From NCBI RefSeq assembly GCF_003219815.1, contig NZ_QJVD01000032.1, positions 1 through 36,505 on the forward strand: a stretch of 36,505 nucleotides of DNA. The letters are read 5' to 3'. Below, piece after piece: positions 1-8,019 of the stretch (the stretch's first letter is position 1; each line of letters starts with the position of its first letter). This stretch comes from Arthrobacter livingstonensis. GTDB taxonomy: Bacteria > Actinomycetota > Actinomycetes > Actinomycetales > Micrococcaceae. The notes beneath the pieces are model-generated. The model ran no database searches and was not told the DNA's origin. It saw only the letters and a list, made by a program, of their open reading frames with translations. A program made the translations under genes and the position numbers.

Positions 1-2
1 GG

Positions 3-92
3 TCCTACGGATTCCACACTCCAGAAGCCGCCCTCGCCCTGATAATGCTGGCCTGCGGTCCCGTCGAGATCAAACTCCCATACCAGAAATAA
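3..92 (+). pseudogene. ISL3-family transposase, C-terminal end (cut by window edge)
   Basis: Frame 3 is open from the window edge to a TAA at 90-92 and gives 29 residues. The piece SYGFHTPEAALALIML resembles the extreme C-terminus of actinobacterial ISL3-family transposases, which often end in a motif like YGF-x-SPEALIALAML. The stop lies six bases before a putative terminal inverted repeat at 98-120, as expected at the right end of an IS. Only the tail is visible, so it cannot be said whether the transposase is intact. The family call rests on recall of the tail motif and on the adjacent repeat. Confidence 0.55.
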
Positions 93-97
93 CCGAA

Positions 98-120
98 CCC
101 ACATTCACGTCAGGAGAGCC
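98..120 (+). repeat. Putative IS right terminal inverted repeat
   Basis: The 23-nt sequence ending in ACGTCAGGAGAGCC follows the transposase stop directly. It recurs with 21 of 23 matches at 33901-33923. Read from the outside in it begins GGCTCTCCTGACGT, and ISL3-family ends commonly begin GGCTCT. It probably marks the right boundary of the partial IS. Confidence 0.5.
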
Positions 121-243
121 ACTTTTCGTGGGCCAAACTGCGAACAGGTTGAAGTTGGTGGCCGCGTAGGACGTTACGCGACGGTTTGCGTTCTTATGGT
201 CCGACAGGTCAGATGTCAAGGAAGCGGGATTAGGTTTTGCATT

Positions 244-1635
244 TCATGAATGTGGCGCAGGGGTGTCGGTCGTCGGGTCGACATCGTCGCCGTCTTGCTG
301 ACGTAGGAGTGTCGCGATCACCTCACGATGCCACATAGTGAAGTTCGCCCGTTCAACGTCGTCGAAGGCCTCCCCGGCGATGGATGTCTGCAGTCGCTCT
401 AGCTGGTCCGCGATCGCCATCTGATGCTGGGATGGCGCATTACAAGCCAGGCCCCAAAGCAGTTGGTACAGACTGGCCGCCACCATCGGATCTGATGTGC
501 CGTACTTTCTAGGCTGGGAGATCGCAGAATCAAGACATTTCTCGAAGGTAGGCTTGGCGAGAATTACCCGCGGTACATCCTTATCGCCGGTTAGGGTCGT
601 TGCACCGAGCTGATATCGCATCAACTCCACGAGCAAACCCGCTGTGTGGCCCAAAGCATGTACGGCAGTTGTGGGATCGTTGATACCCGGGGACAACGCC
701 TTATTCACCACGTCGGAAAGCTGACGCAATCCGTAGCCAACGTCCTGGGCGGCCGTGCGCTCCGGACCTATGTCTACAGCCTTGTGCACCCCTTTTCGCA
801 ATTTGGCGACGTCATCGGGATCGGTGATTCTCCCTCCCCCTCTTCGCCAGTAGGAAGCAAGTGGGGTTCCGACTACGAGGAATTCACCGGGTTCACGGTC
901 CAAGGAGATCACTGCATCGAGGCTGTCGGCAAGTCTAACCAGTTTTCCCTGATCGACATGCACCAAAAACCCTGAAGAAGCGACGGACACCATGGCCGGT
1001 TGCGACGGTCGCGGGGGCTCGGGTGGGCTGTCGACACTGCGTTTAGGGAGATTCGTCGATGCCGTGACACTTGCGTCAAAGTGGACATTGCGCAGCATCG
1101 TCTCGACGCGGATCTGGCGGGTCAAGTGTGCCAAGAAAAGGACGAGGCCAACGACGCTCGCCAAGGCTAGGAGGAAAGAGGTTGTGACCGCGAGCCGCGG
1201 AACAAAGGCAACACTGGGGCTCTCGGCGCTCGAGCGCACGACCCGAAGTACCGTGAGCGAGTAGGTGAAAGTGGCTAGGAAGAGTGCGAGTGTGACCTGG
1301 ACGAAAAGATCTTGGGTGAAGTTGCGAAGCAGGCGCGGAGAGAACTGGCTGCTTGCTAGCTGTAATGTCACCACGGTTAGCGAGAAGGTCAGCGCCGTTA
1401 CGGTGATCAATGAACTTGCGACAGCGTCAAGGACGGTGCGTGACGCCCCAGGGTCTCCGGAGAACACGAGCGCATCCAGCCAGCCGGGCAGGTCCCCGTC
1501 GACGCTGGAATCGATATGTGGCAGAAGGACGCCAGCGAGCACGGCGAGCACGACACCCGCTATCGGGAGTGGCCATAACTGCGCGCGGAATGCATCTCGT
1601 GCGACGTGGAATGCTTTATGAATAGAACCGTTCAA
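244..1635 (-). CDS. DUF2254 family membrane protein
   Basis: The 463-residue protein has the layout of DUF2254, a family of bacterial membrane proteins of unknown function. Four hydrophobic segments lie in the first ~175 residues (near 20-40, 70-95, 108-130 and 145-170), followed by a long soluble region. Between the second and third segments is the conserved stretch LASSQFSPRLLRNF, and later comes the block SPGINDPTTAVHAL, both typical of the family. No ATG or GTG lies before the first membrane segment, so the start is taken as TTG at 1635 (reading LNGSIHK), with a GAGG about 10 nt upstream. It appears monocistronic. The next gene upstream on this strand is a broken antiporter fragment. No substrate or partner can be inferred. 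Confidence 0.85.
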   Translation of the reverse strand: MNGSIHKAFHVARDAFRAQLWPLPIAGVVLAVLAGVLLPHIDSSVDGDLPGWLDALVFSGDPGASRTVLDAVASSLITVTALTFSLTVVTLQLASSQFSPRLLRNFTQDLFVQVTLALFLATFTYSLTVLRVVRSSAESPSVAFVPRLAVTTSFLLALASVVGLVLFLAHLTRQIRVETMLRNVHFDASVTASTNLPKRSVDSPPEPPRPSQPAMVSVASSGFLVHVDQGKLVRLADSLDAVISLDREPGEFLVVGTPLASYWRRGGGRITDPDDVAKLRKGVHKAVDIGPERTAAQDVGYGLRQLSDVVNKALSPGINDPTTAVHALGHTAGLLVELMRYQLGATTLTGDKDVPRVILAKPTFEKCLDSAISQPRKYGTSDPMVAASLYQLLWGLACNAPSQHQMAIADQLERLQTSIAGEAFDDVERANFTMWHREVIATLLRQQDGDDVDPTTDTPAPHS

Positions 1636-1660
1636 CGAAGCCCGTCCTCGTCCAATGATC

Positions 1661-1990
1661 TTAGGCCCTTGTGGTGCTCAATCTTTCCCAAAGTGATGTC
1701 GAGTATATGATGCATTTTTTTCTGAGGGTACCACGAACAGCATCGTCAAATTTTAAGGTGTTGCCCGTTACGAAGTGCGGGTTCAGCCCCCTGGCGTCTG
1801 CGTTGAGCCGGAAGCGGCGATAAACGCTGGCAATTCGTCCTGCGCTGTCCTCGCTGAGGATGTCGGCGGAGGAATGGACCAGGATGGAGAGCCCAATGAC
1901 CATGGCTATGAGGTGGTCGAGCTCGTTGGCGTGGGCGGTCCCCGACTGGAGGACGATCAACCCGTAGACCACGGAGGTGAAGCCTTACCA
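1661..1990 (-). pseudogene. C-terminal fragment of a CPA1-type cation/proton antiporter
   Basis: Reading on the minus strand from about 1990, the fragment encodes FTSVVYGLIVLQSG and HLIAMVIGLSILVHSS. These match the last transmembrane part of the intact antiporter directly upstream (FASVVYGLLVLQSG, HLIALVIVLSILAHSS). The nucleotide match to 2130-2275 is roughly 80% by eye. An in-frame TAA just before the homologous stretch cuts off the N-terminal ~310 residues. The tail after SILVHSSADIL differs from that of the intact gene, so this came from a paralogue with another C-terminus rather than a fresh tandem copy. It lacks the ion-binding helices and cannot transport. The downstream ~65 residues are not recognised. 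Confidence 0.65.
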
Positions 1991-2097
1991 AAGAATTTAT
2001 CGGCAAAGACACCGGTACCCTCCAGAGGACGACTGATCGGGGTTGCTGGAGGGTTGCAGCTTCAGCTCGGAACGGCGAGGCGGAGGGGACGCAGTGG

Positions 2098-3276
2098 TTA
2101 GGGTGCTGGGGGAGCAGGGGCTTGAAACTGTTTGGCGACGAGGACGTCGGTGGAGGAATGGGCGAGGATGGACAGCACAATGACCAAGGCTATGAGATGG
2201 AACAGCTCGTTGGTGTATGAGATGCCCGATTGAAGCACGAGAAGTCCGTAGACGACCGAGGCGAAGCCTTTGGGTCCGAACCACATGGCTGCGAGTTGTT
2301 CCTTGGCGGGCAGCCGGGTGCCCAGGAAGGAGATGAACAGCGCCAGCGGGCGGGCCGCGACGATGGCCAGTGCGGCAAAGACCCAACCTGACCAGGTGAT
2401 CTCATTGAACAGGAAGGTGGGGGTGATGAGTGCGCCGAAGACGAGGATGGCGGCGAGCTTGAGCAGTTCCGAGACCAGTTCGCCGAATTGTTCGAATTCC
2501 TTCCGGAATCCCGGTGCTGCGGTGGCGACGGTGATGCCTGCTGCGAAGGCGGCGAGGAAGAGGTTCGCCCCGGTGACCTGGCAGATGGCGAGTACGAGCA
2601 GGCCGATGGAGACAGTCAGGAGGGGTTGAAGGCCCTTGGTTGCTTTCAGGAATGGCAGTCGTTCCAGCCCAATGACGATCAGGGGGATGGCGATGCCGAC
2701 AACAATGCCCAGGCCGATCTCTTCAGCGAGGACGCCGATTGCGCTGTTGGTGCCGCCGGTGACGGCCAGCAGGACCAGGACGATGGGCAGGGCCAGTCCG
2801 TCATTGAGCCCTGACTCGACATTAAGAAGGTGGCGTAATCGTCCCGGGACTTCCGTGCGCCCCACAACGGCGGCCGCGAAGACTGGATCGGTGGGTGCCA
2901 GCACGGCCGCCATGAGGAAGGATTGCAGCCAGGGCAGTCCCAGGAGGTAATGGGCCAGCAGGGCCGTAATGAGGAGGGTCAGCGGGAGCCCGAACAGCAG
3001 CGCCCGCCCCGGTAAACGCCAGGCACGGCGAAGGTCTGAGAGCCCGACTTTCATGCCGTCGGTAAACAGGACGGAGAACAGGGCCAATTGGGCCAGGATT
3101 CCGACGGCTGGGTCCCCGGGTTCCATGGGGATGACGTCCAGGACGCCGCGGCCCAGGACGAAGCCGCCCAGAAGAAACAACACAGCCGTGGAAAGCACCG
3201 TCCGGCTGGCGCGTTCGGAAATGAGAACACCGAGCAGCAGCAACACCGCAAAGGCAAACGTCAGGATCGGAACCAT
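2098..3276 (-). CDS. CPA1-family Na+(K+)/H+ antiporter (NhaP-like)
   Basis: This polytopic inner-membrane protein has about 12 hydrophobic segments. It carries the CPA1 core motifs APTDPVFAAAVVG and ESGLNDGLALP, the discontinuous helix and the acidic ion-binding site used to exchange Na+ or K+ for protons. The ORF opens at a GTG at 3300, but ATG at 3276 gives MVPILTFAF and has GGGAG five bases upstream, so that start is preferred (392 residues). It lacks the long C-terminal regulatory domain of many NhaP proteins and ends shortly after the last helix with APAPPAP. A fragment of a second antiporter lies directly downstream on the same strand. The likely role is pH or sodium homeostasis; ion specificity cannot be read from the sequence. 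Confidence 0.85.
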   Translation of the reverse strand: MVPILTFAFAVLLLLGVLISERASRTVLSTAVLFLLGGFVLGRGVLDVIPMEPGDPAVGILAQLALFSVLFTDGMKVGLSDLRRAWRLPGRALLFGLPLTLLITALLAHYLLGLPWLQSFLMAAVLAPTDPVFAAAVVGRTEVPGRLRHLLNVESGLNDGLALPIVLVLLAVTGGTNSAIGVLAEEIGLGIVVGIAIPLIVIGLERLPFLKATKGLQPLLTVSIGLLVLAICQVTGANLFLAAFAAGITVATAAPGFRKEFEQFGELVSELLKLAAILVFGALITPTFLFNEITWSGWVFAALAIVAARPLALFISFLGTRLPAKEQLAAMWFGPKGFASVVYGLLVLQSGISYTNELFHLIALVIVLSILAHSSTDVLVAKQFQAPAPPAP

Positions 3277-3386
3277 CGTCACTCCCGCACATAGGACCAC
3301 GTCAGCAAACCAGATATTCGCCGTACCTGCGCCTTCACCGGTTTCATTCTATGGTGGCGTCCACGCCGCCCGGCCCGGCTCGTGGA

Positions 3387-3420
3387 TCGGGCATGTCGGG
3401 CATGTCGGGCATGTCGGACA
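3387..3420. repeat. 9-bp tandem repeat (TCGGGCATG, three copies plus a partial)
   Basis: Three exact head-to-tail copies of TCGGGCATG are followed by a diverged partial copy. They lie in the 265-bp spacer between the antiporter and the divergent LapA-domain gene. Copy number could vary by slippage. Otherwise 3277-3541 shows no gene. Confidence 0.7.
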
Positions 3421-3541
3421 GGCCCCGTCACGCTTCCGGGCAGGGACAAGCCGGTGGGGGACACTTGGGTGGGGGAGGAGTAGCCCGTGAAATATCCGTC
3501 CTACATGGAGAGCTTGTTCTGGTTTGAGGAGATGAACAAAC

Positions 3542-3937
3542 GTGGCTGCTGATCCAGTCCCGAGTCCATCGACGGGCCCGCGCCCCGCTTCACGCCCGGA
3601 GGGCAACCCGTCCCCGTCCCGACCGAAACGCCCTCCCCGGAAATCGACCCCGGACCTGCACGGCAAGGAGGAGGTGACACGCTCCGGGATGATCTGGGTT
3701 GCCGTCAGCGCGGGGCTGGTTCTGCTGATTTTGCTCATCATCTTCATCCTGCAGAACCAAGATCGCGTGACAGTGCACTATTTTGGTGCGGCCGAGGATC
3801 TTTCCTTGGGCATGGCGCTGTTCATTGCAGCGGTCGCCGGCGGGGTGTTGGTCGCGATCTCCGGGACGGCACGGATCCTCCAGCTAAGGAGCCAACGCCG
3901 CCACCGGCTCGTCCCGCCGGCCCCTCCAGGACCCTAA
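3542..3937 (+). CDS. LapA-domain (DUF1049) small membrane protein
   Basis: The 131-residue protein has a proline- and arginine-rich cytoplasmic N-terminus of ~45 residues. A transmembrane helix follows (about 50-68, SAGLVLLILLIIFILQN), then the short loop NQDRVTVHYFG, a second helix (about 86-106) and a basic tail. The QN-x-x-x-V-x-V-x-F-like loop between two helices is the signature of the LapA/DUF1049 domain, named for lipopolysaccharide assembly in proteobacteria. That role cannot apply in an actinobacterium, so the function is unknown. The start is GTG at 3542, with GAGGAG about 10 nt upstream. It is divergent from the antiporter and stands alone. Confidence 0.75.
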   Translation: MAADPVPSPSTGPRPASRPEGNPSPSRPKRPPRKSTPDLHGKEEVTRSGMIWVAVSAGLVLLILLIIFILQNQDRVTVHYFGAAEDLSLGMALFIAAVAGGVLVAISGTARILQLRSQRRHRLVPPAPPGP

Positions 3938-4505
3938 GCAACCGGCCGGCACGAAGCAACGCCCGATCCGTGAGCCCGGTGCCGGCCCGGCAGGCCTGCC
4001 GGCGGTGTCCCCACAATCACCTAGACAAGGGTCCCCGCCGTGTCGGAGGCCCAAGCCCCACCAGGGCGACATAGGCATCGTCGCTCCGCGACGGCCACGC
4101 GGCCAACATTTAGCAGCGGTGGCAAAAGGCATGCGGCCACTTCTTAGAGTGGGCGCCGTGTCTTTCACGGCTGGCGTGGAATCGTGGGAATGTGTGATTG
4201 CTGCGGCGCGTAATGGGGTGTTGGCTTCTGGGAACTGTCTTGGTCTGTGGGGCGGTTTTAGGCCTGCCAAAAATTTCGTCCCCAGGTGCGCCTGCGCAGG
4301 GATAAAGATGGGATGACGGGTTGGGGAGGGTAGTTGATCCGGACGCCGGGTGTAGTTGACAGGCTCGTCGTTGGCGACGCTGGCCATGGCGGGCTTGGCC
4401 AGGCGGGGATCACTGCGACGGGGTCGCAGAAGCCATTCGGGAACTTGCCGCCAGCGGGTGGCTCTCATCGTGCCTGCCGCCGGGGTTGGAGGGCGCGTGG
4501 CCTGT
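3938..4505. other. Intergenic stretch with no recognised gene
   Basis: This 568-bp stretch lies between the convergent ends of the LapA-domain gene and the SulP gene. It contains a perfect 16-nt palindrome CCGGCAGGCCTGCCGG at 3987-4002, which could form part of a bidirectional terminator, although no T-run follows. A 194-residue open frame on the minus strand (3884-4468) has low-complexity, arginine- and proline-rich composition and matches nothing I recognise. I treat it as chance in GC-rich DNA. Confidence 0.5.
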
Positions 4506-5906
4506 TCAGGCGCCGAACCGGCCGGTGAGGCGACGATGGAACCCGGTGCTGCGTTCGTCGAGGCCTTCGATGGTCACCGTGGCTCCGTGGTCGCGGTATT
4601 TCGTCTCGATGGAGTCGAGGGCGGCAACAGTCGAGGCGTCCCAGATCTGGGCCCGACTGGGATCGATGGTCACCGAGGCCGGATCGTCGGCGTACGAGAA
4701 ATGGTCGACGAGGTCGTTGCTGCTCCCGAAGAACAGCGGCCCCGCCACTTCGTAGTGGACCGTCGTGCCGTCGTCTGCCAGCGTCCGGTCGGTACTGATG
4801 ACGTGCGCTACTCGGCGGGCGAAGAGCACCATGGCCAGGATGACACCGACGATGACGCCGTAGGCAAGGTTGCTGGTGATGACGACGACGGCGACGGTGA
4901 CGCCCATGACGATCGTTTCCGGGACTGGCATCCGCTTCAGGGTTGACGGTTTTACACTGTGCCAGTCGACGGTGGTGACAGCGACGATCATCATGACCGC
5001 GGCGAGTGCGACCATGGGGATTTGTCCCATGATCGAGCTCAGCCCGGTCACCAGGGCCAAGAGGAACACTCCGGCGACTAGCGTGGAGATGCGGGTGCGG
5101 GCCCGGCCTGTCTTGACGTTGAGGACGGTTTGGCCGATCATCGCGCAGCCGGCAATACCGCCGTAGAACCCCGCGAGGATGTTGGAGACGCCCAAGGCCC
5201 AGGACTCGCGGCCTTTATGCGAGGGGCTATCGGTGATTTCGTCGACGAGTTTCGCAGTGAGGAGGGTTTCCATGAGACCGACGAAGGCAACGCTCAACGC
5301 GGTCGGCAAAATTAGCTGCAGGGTTGCCAGATTCAGAGGGACGAGGAAAGGGGTGATTCCGGGGATCTTACCGGTCAGGGGGCCTTCGTCGGAGACGTTC
5401 GGAACGACCAGGTGGGCGATGATGACGATCGCCGTGACGACGACGATCGCCACCAGCGGTGACGGGATGGCCTTGGTGAAACGGGGAAGGATGAAAATGA
5501 TCCCGAGCGTCAGTGCAAACAAGACGTAGGCGAGCCAGGGGACGTTGAGCACGTGGGGCACCTGGGCGGTGAAAATCAGCACACCCAGGGCGTTGACGAA
5601 GCCGATCATCACCGACCGGGGGATAAAACGCATCAGGCGGGCAAGGCCGGTCAGACCGAAAACGATCTGGATGACACCGGCAAGAATCACCGTCGGCAGA
5701 ACATACTGGACACCGTGACCATGGACGAGTGGGGCGATAACGAGCGCCACGGATCCGGCTGCGGCAGTGATCACGCCCGGCCGCCCGCCAAGGAGTGACA
5801 TCGTCAAGGCCAGGACGATGGAGGCGACAAGGCTGACCATCGGATCGACCCCGGCGACAATCGAGAAAGAAATGACTTCCGGGACCAGGGCGAGGGTGGT
5901 GACCAT
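4506..5906 (-). CDS. SulP-family anion transporter with C-terminal STAS domain
   Basis: The protein carries a SulP transport core of about 10-12 hydrophobic segments (residues 1-~345). Visible family motifs are PEVISFSIVAGVDP and GGRPGVITAAAGSVAL at the N-terminal end. A STAS domain follows (about 370-455, with TIDPSRAQIWDAST). SulP proteins move sulfate, bicarbonate or other anions across the inner membrane; substrate cannot be told from sequence. The first ATG is at 5906, yet typical SulP sequence continues upstream in frame to about 6040 (LPRLIRTP, RQLSREVLAG) without any ATG, GTG or TTG before a TAA. The true start is therefore unresolved: ATG 5906 with loss of ~20-40 usual residues, a CTG start, or a disrupted 5' end. 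It is divergent from a MerR regulator. Confidence 0.85.
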   Translation of the reverse strand: MVTTLALVPEVISFSIVAGVDPMVSLVASIVLALTMSLLGGRPGVITAAAGSVALVIAPLVHGHGVQYVLPTVILAGVIQIVFGLTGLARLMRFIPRSVMIGFVNALGVLIFTAQVPHVLNVPWLAYVLFALTLGIIFILPRFTKAIPSPLVAIVVVTAIVIIAHLVVPNVSDEGPLTGKIPGITPFLVPLNLATLQLILPTALSVAFVGLMETLLTAKLVDEITDSPSHKGRESWALGVSNILAGFYGGIAGCAMIGQTVLNVKTGRARTRISTLVAGVFLLALVTGLSSIMGQIPMVALAAVMMIVAVTTVDWHSVKPSTLKRMPVPETIVMGVTVAVVVITSNLAYGVIVGVILAMVLFARRVAHVISTDRTLADDGTTVHYEVAGPLFFGSSNDLVDHFSYADDPASVTIDPSRAQIWDASTVAALDSIETKYRDHGATVTIEGLDERSTGFHRRLTGRFGA

Positions 5907-6155
5907 GCCGGCGAGGACCTCGCGGGAGAGCTGCCGCGGAGAGCGCAGAGCGCCCAGGACGGTGACCGGGGTGCGGATGAGGCGTGGGAGTTCGGCGTTG
6001 GCCAGGGAGCGGCTCCAGGGGCTCGGCTCTCTCAGGAGAGCGGTGGGTTAATCAGTCTGAGCGCCACGTTGCGCCCGAGTCCAGCCCTGTCGTGGGCGAC
6101 AATGGGGTGGGGAGAATGGGTAGGCTGGTGACTTTCCAGCCGCGATTCCAACATT

Positions 6156-6171
6156 ACCCTAACGTGAGGGT
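6156..6171. promoter_or_regulatory. Candidate MerR operator (dyad ACCCTAACGTGAGGGT)
   Basis: The 16-nt sequence is an inverted repeat with 5-bp arms (ACCCT/AGGGT) around a 6-nt centre. It lies about 30 nt before the MerR start, in the spacer shared with SulP. MerR proteins bind dyads of this size between -35 and -10 elements, so it is a plausible site for autoregulation or for control of SulP. Confidence 0.45.
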
Positions 6172-6174
6172 TGA

Positions 6175-6196
6175 GTCGGATAGGTGTCGGATAGGT
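6175..6196 (+). repeat. Exact tandem 11-bp repeat before merR
   Basis: GTCGGATAGGT occurs twice head to tail, ending seven bases before the MerR ATG. The 11-bp period is about one helical turn, so both copies face the same side of the DNA. It may be a protein-binding element, or a duplicated ribosome-binding region, since GGATAGG lies 8-14 bases before the ATG. Confidence 0.5.
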
Positions 6197-6202
6197 AACG
6201 TG

Positions 6203-6604
6203 ATGGTGAACGAGATGACGGCCGAAGAAGTCGTGGCGACAATGCACATCGGCGAGCTGGCAGACCGTTCACAGATGTCGCTGAGGACCATCCGCCACTA
6301 CGACGAGGTCGGCCTGCTCAAACCCTCCGGCCGCACGGACGGCGGATTCCGCCTGTATACCGAACGCGACTTCACACGTCTGCTCTTAATCCGCAGGATG
6401 AAGCCGTTGGGGTTCACGCTGGAAGCCATGTCTGAGCTTCTCCGAGTGATCGACGCACTGGAAGAATCCAAACTCGGAGAAGACCACACCGATATTCGCT
6501 CCGAGTTGAACGGATTTATCGAAGAGGCCGCGAAGCGACGCTCCAAGCTGGAAGAGCAACTCGGCATGGCCGACGAGTTCCTGGCACTGCTGCGCGCTCA
6601 GTAG
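6203..6604 (+). CDS. MerR-family transcriptional regulator
   Basis: From ATG at 6203 the protein has 133 residues. The MerR winged helix-turn-helix spans about 14-80 (HIGELADRSQMSLRTIRHYD, then DEVGLLKPSGRTDGGFRLY). A dimerisation helix runs to the end (EEAAKRRSKLEEQLGMADEF). No cysteines are present, so it is not a metal sensor of the MerR/CueR type, and it has no added ligand-binding domain. Overlapping alternative starts exist at GTG 6200, GTG 6206 and ATG 6215. The gene is divergent from SulP and follows a dyad and a tandem repeat, so control of itself and of SulP is likely but not proven. Confidence 0.85.
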   Translation: MVNEMTAEEVVATMHIGELADRSQMSLRTIRHYDEVGLLKPSGRTDGGFRLYTERDFTRLLLIRRMKPLGFTLEAMSELLRVIDALEESKLGEDHTDIRSELNGFIEEAAKRRSKLEEQLGMADEFLALLRAQ

Positions 6605-6657
6605 CTGAACCCAGCGCACAAACCAATCGCACCGTTCAAGCCCCTCCCCAGCGAACC

Positions 6658-7477
6658 TCAAGACACGCCGTTGGCCTTCCCGGCGGCGGCTTCTTGGAGT
6701 GGGTCGCCGTCGGCGGTGGCGTCGATCTGCACGTCCCTGCCGCCGATCAACACCGGGGTCGGGATCTGCACCTGCCTCAGGGAGTTCCGAGTGGACTCAG
6801 CCCAGAGTTCACGGGCGAGGGGCAGGTTCGCGAGGGCCTCGAAGCTGGCCAGGAGCATCTTCACGCTTTCGGGCGGGGCCAGATCGGGATTCATTGGTTC
6901 TCCGGCCGTGTAGCGGGCTGCCGCTTCCTGGACCTTGGGCAGCAGCTGCGCCCAGCCTGGCACCTGAAGGGCCAGCTGGGACAGCAGCACCTCCTGGATC
7001 GGGCGGCCCGGAGGTGCGGCAAGCCCGATCCCGACGACGGGCACCTCCTGGGTGCTGGTGGCGTAATGGAGTACGTGGAGCGCTCCCTCGCTGTTGCCGA
7101 GCCCGACAATCCGGCTGGGGTCAACGAAGTCCAGCCACATGAGCGCCTGGACGGCTGCGACCAGTTCGTCCAGGTGGGACTGCATGCTCAGTTTTTCCCG
7201 ATGAGCTGCGGGACGTTCACCGCCGCGTGCGGGCCCGACGCCCGCTTGTCATAGCGCAGGGAGGCGATGCCGGAATCGGCCAGGGCGTCCGCGAAGAGCC
7301 GGCCGCTGCCGTTGCGCGCGGGCAGCAAGGGCGAACACCCGTTGCGGTCGGTCGGGCCGCTGCCCGCGACAAGGACCACCGCAGGGAAGGGCCCCCGCCA
7401 GCGGGCCGGGCCAAGGAGCCCTCCATGGTGATGCCGTCAAGCTGCCAGGACACGTCAAAGGATTCCGGGACAACCAC
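6658..7477 (-). pseudogene. Alpha/beta hydrolase, two frameshifts and truncated end
   Basis: Three minus-strand frames read in order as one hydrolase. The first (from GTG 7477) gives VSWQLDGITMEGSLARPAG. The second gives VVLVAGSGPTDRNGCSPLL and ASLRYDKRASGPHA. The third gives MQSHLDELVAAVQAL and the nucleophile elbow GLGNSEGALH (G-x-S-x-G), then PTPVLIGGRDVQID. The first break is a missing base near 7390 (expected GPFPAVVLV). The second is in a run of five A at about 7190 (expected IGK-x-SMQSHL). The protein then stops after AAAGKANGVS, before the region where related hydrolases carry the catalytic histidine. Two frame breaks plus a lost catalytic end argue for a dead gene rather than two sequencing slips. 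Confidence 0.7.
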
Positions 7478-7577
7478 CGGGATACAGAGAAGGAGGCGGC
7501 GCCGCGCACTGTTGCGCAGTGGAAGGTCCTAGCCGGCAACCTTCGCCTTGGAGAATTTAGGGCTGCGGTCAGCAGAT

Positions 7578-7811
7578 TCAGTTACCCGACCGCCTGGCAA
7601 CAAGGTACAGCGGGAACGCGAAAGCAAAAAGCACAAGACACAGCGCGGCCCACACGCTTGAGCTCTCCACCGTGAGCCCTAGGACAGTGACCGTCACAGG
7701 CCGGTGCTGCCTTTCGTGGGACCGTGCATCCTGTAACACCCACCCAGCCACGACAAGCAGGAGCACGCCCACCACGATGGGCAGCAGCAACGACAACGAC
7801 TGGTTATCCAC
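7578..7811 (-). CDS. Small two-helix membrane protein, unknown function
   Basis: About 77 residues, with a transmembrane helix near the N-terminus (LLLPIVVGVLLLVVAGWVL), a charged loop containing DARSHERQHR, and a second helix ending in FPLYLVARRSGN. Small proteins with a V/L-x-x-DA loop and a final W-x-x-FPLYL-x-x-R helix are common in bacteria but have no assigned role. The open frame reaches ATG 7835. Promoter-like bases (TTGACT, then TATATT) overlap codons 1-8, so GTG at 7811 is chosen, which would make the message nearly leaderless. The -35/-10 spacing of about 20 is wide, so this is uncertain. Confidence 0.5.
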   Translation of the reverse strand: MDNQSLSLLLPIVVGVLLLVVAGWVLQDARSHERQHRPVTVTVLGLTVESSSVWAALCLVLFAFAFPLYLVARRSGN

Positions 7812-8019
7812 AATGTAAATATACAAATAGCACATGACAGGCGAGTCAACAAAAGCTGGATCTGCGCACAGAATCCTCGCACACGGTCCGATTCCGGATC
7901 CTCCAACACCCAGCAGTGGGTCCGAGTTGTGGCTTGATCCTGACGTAACGACAGGGTCCGACTAACCAAAAGTGCACCCAGGGGGTGGAGACTGTACTTG
8001 GAACGAGAAGGGGGGCTGC

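Noticed and set aside
3387-3420. CRISPR-like array
   Set aside because: The repeats are 9 bp, directly adjacent and without spacers, so this is a simple tandem repeat.
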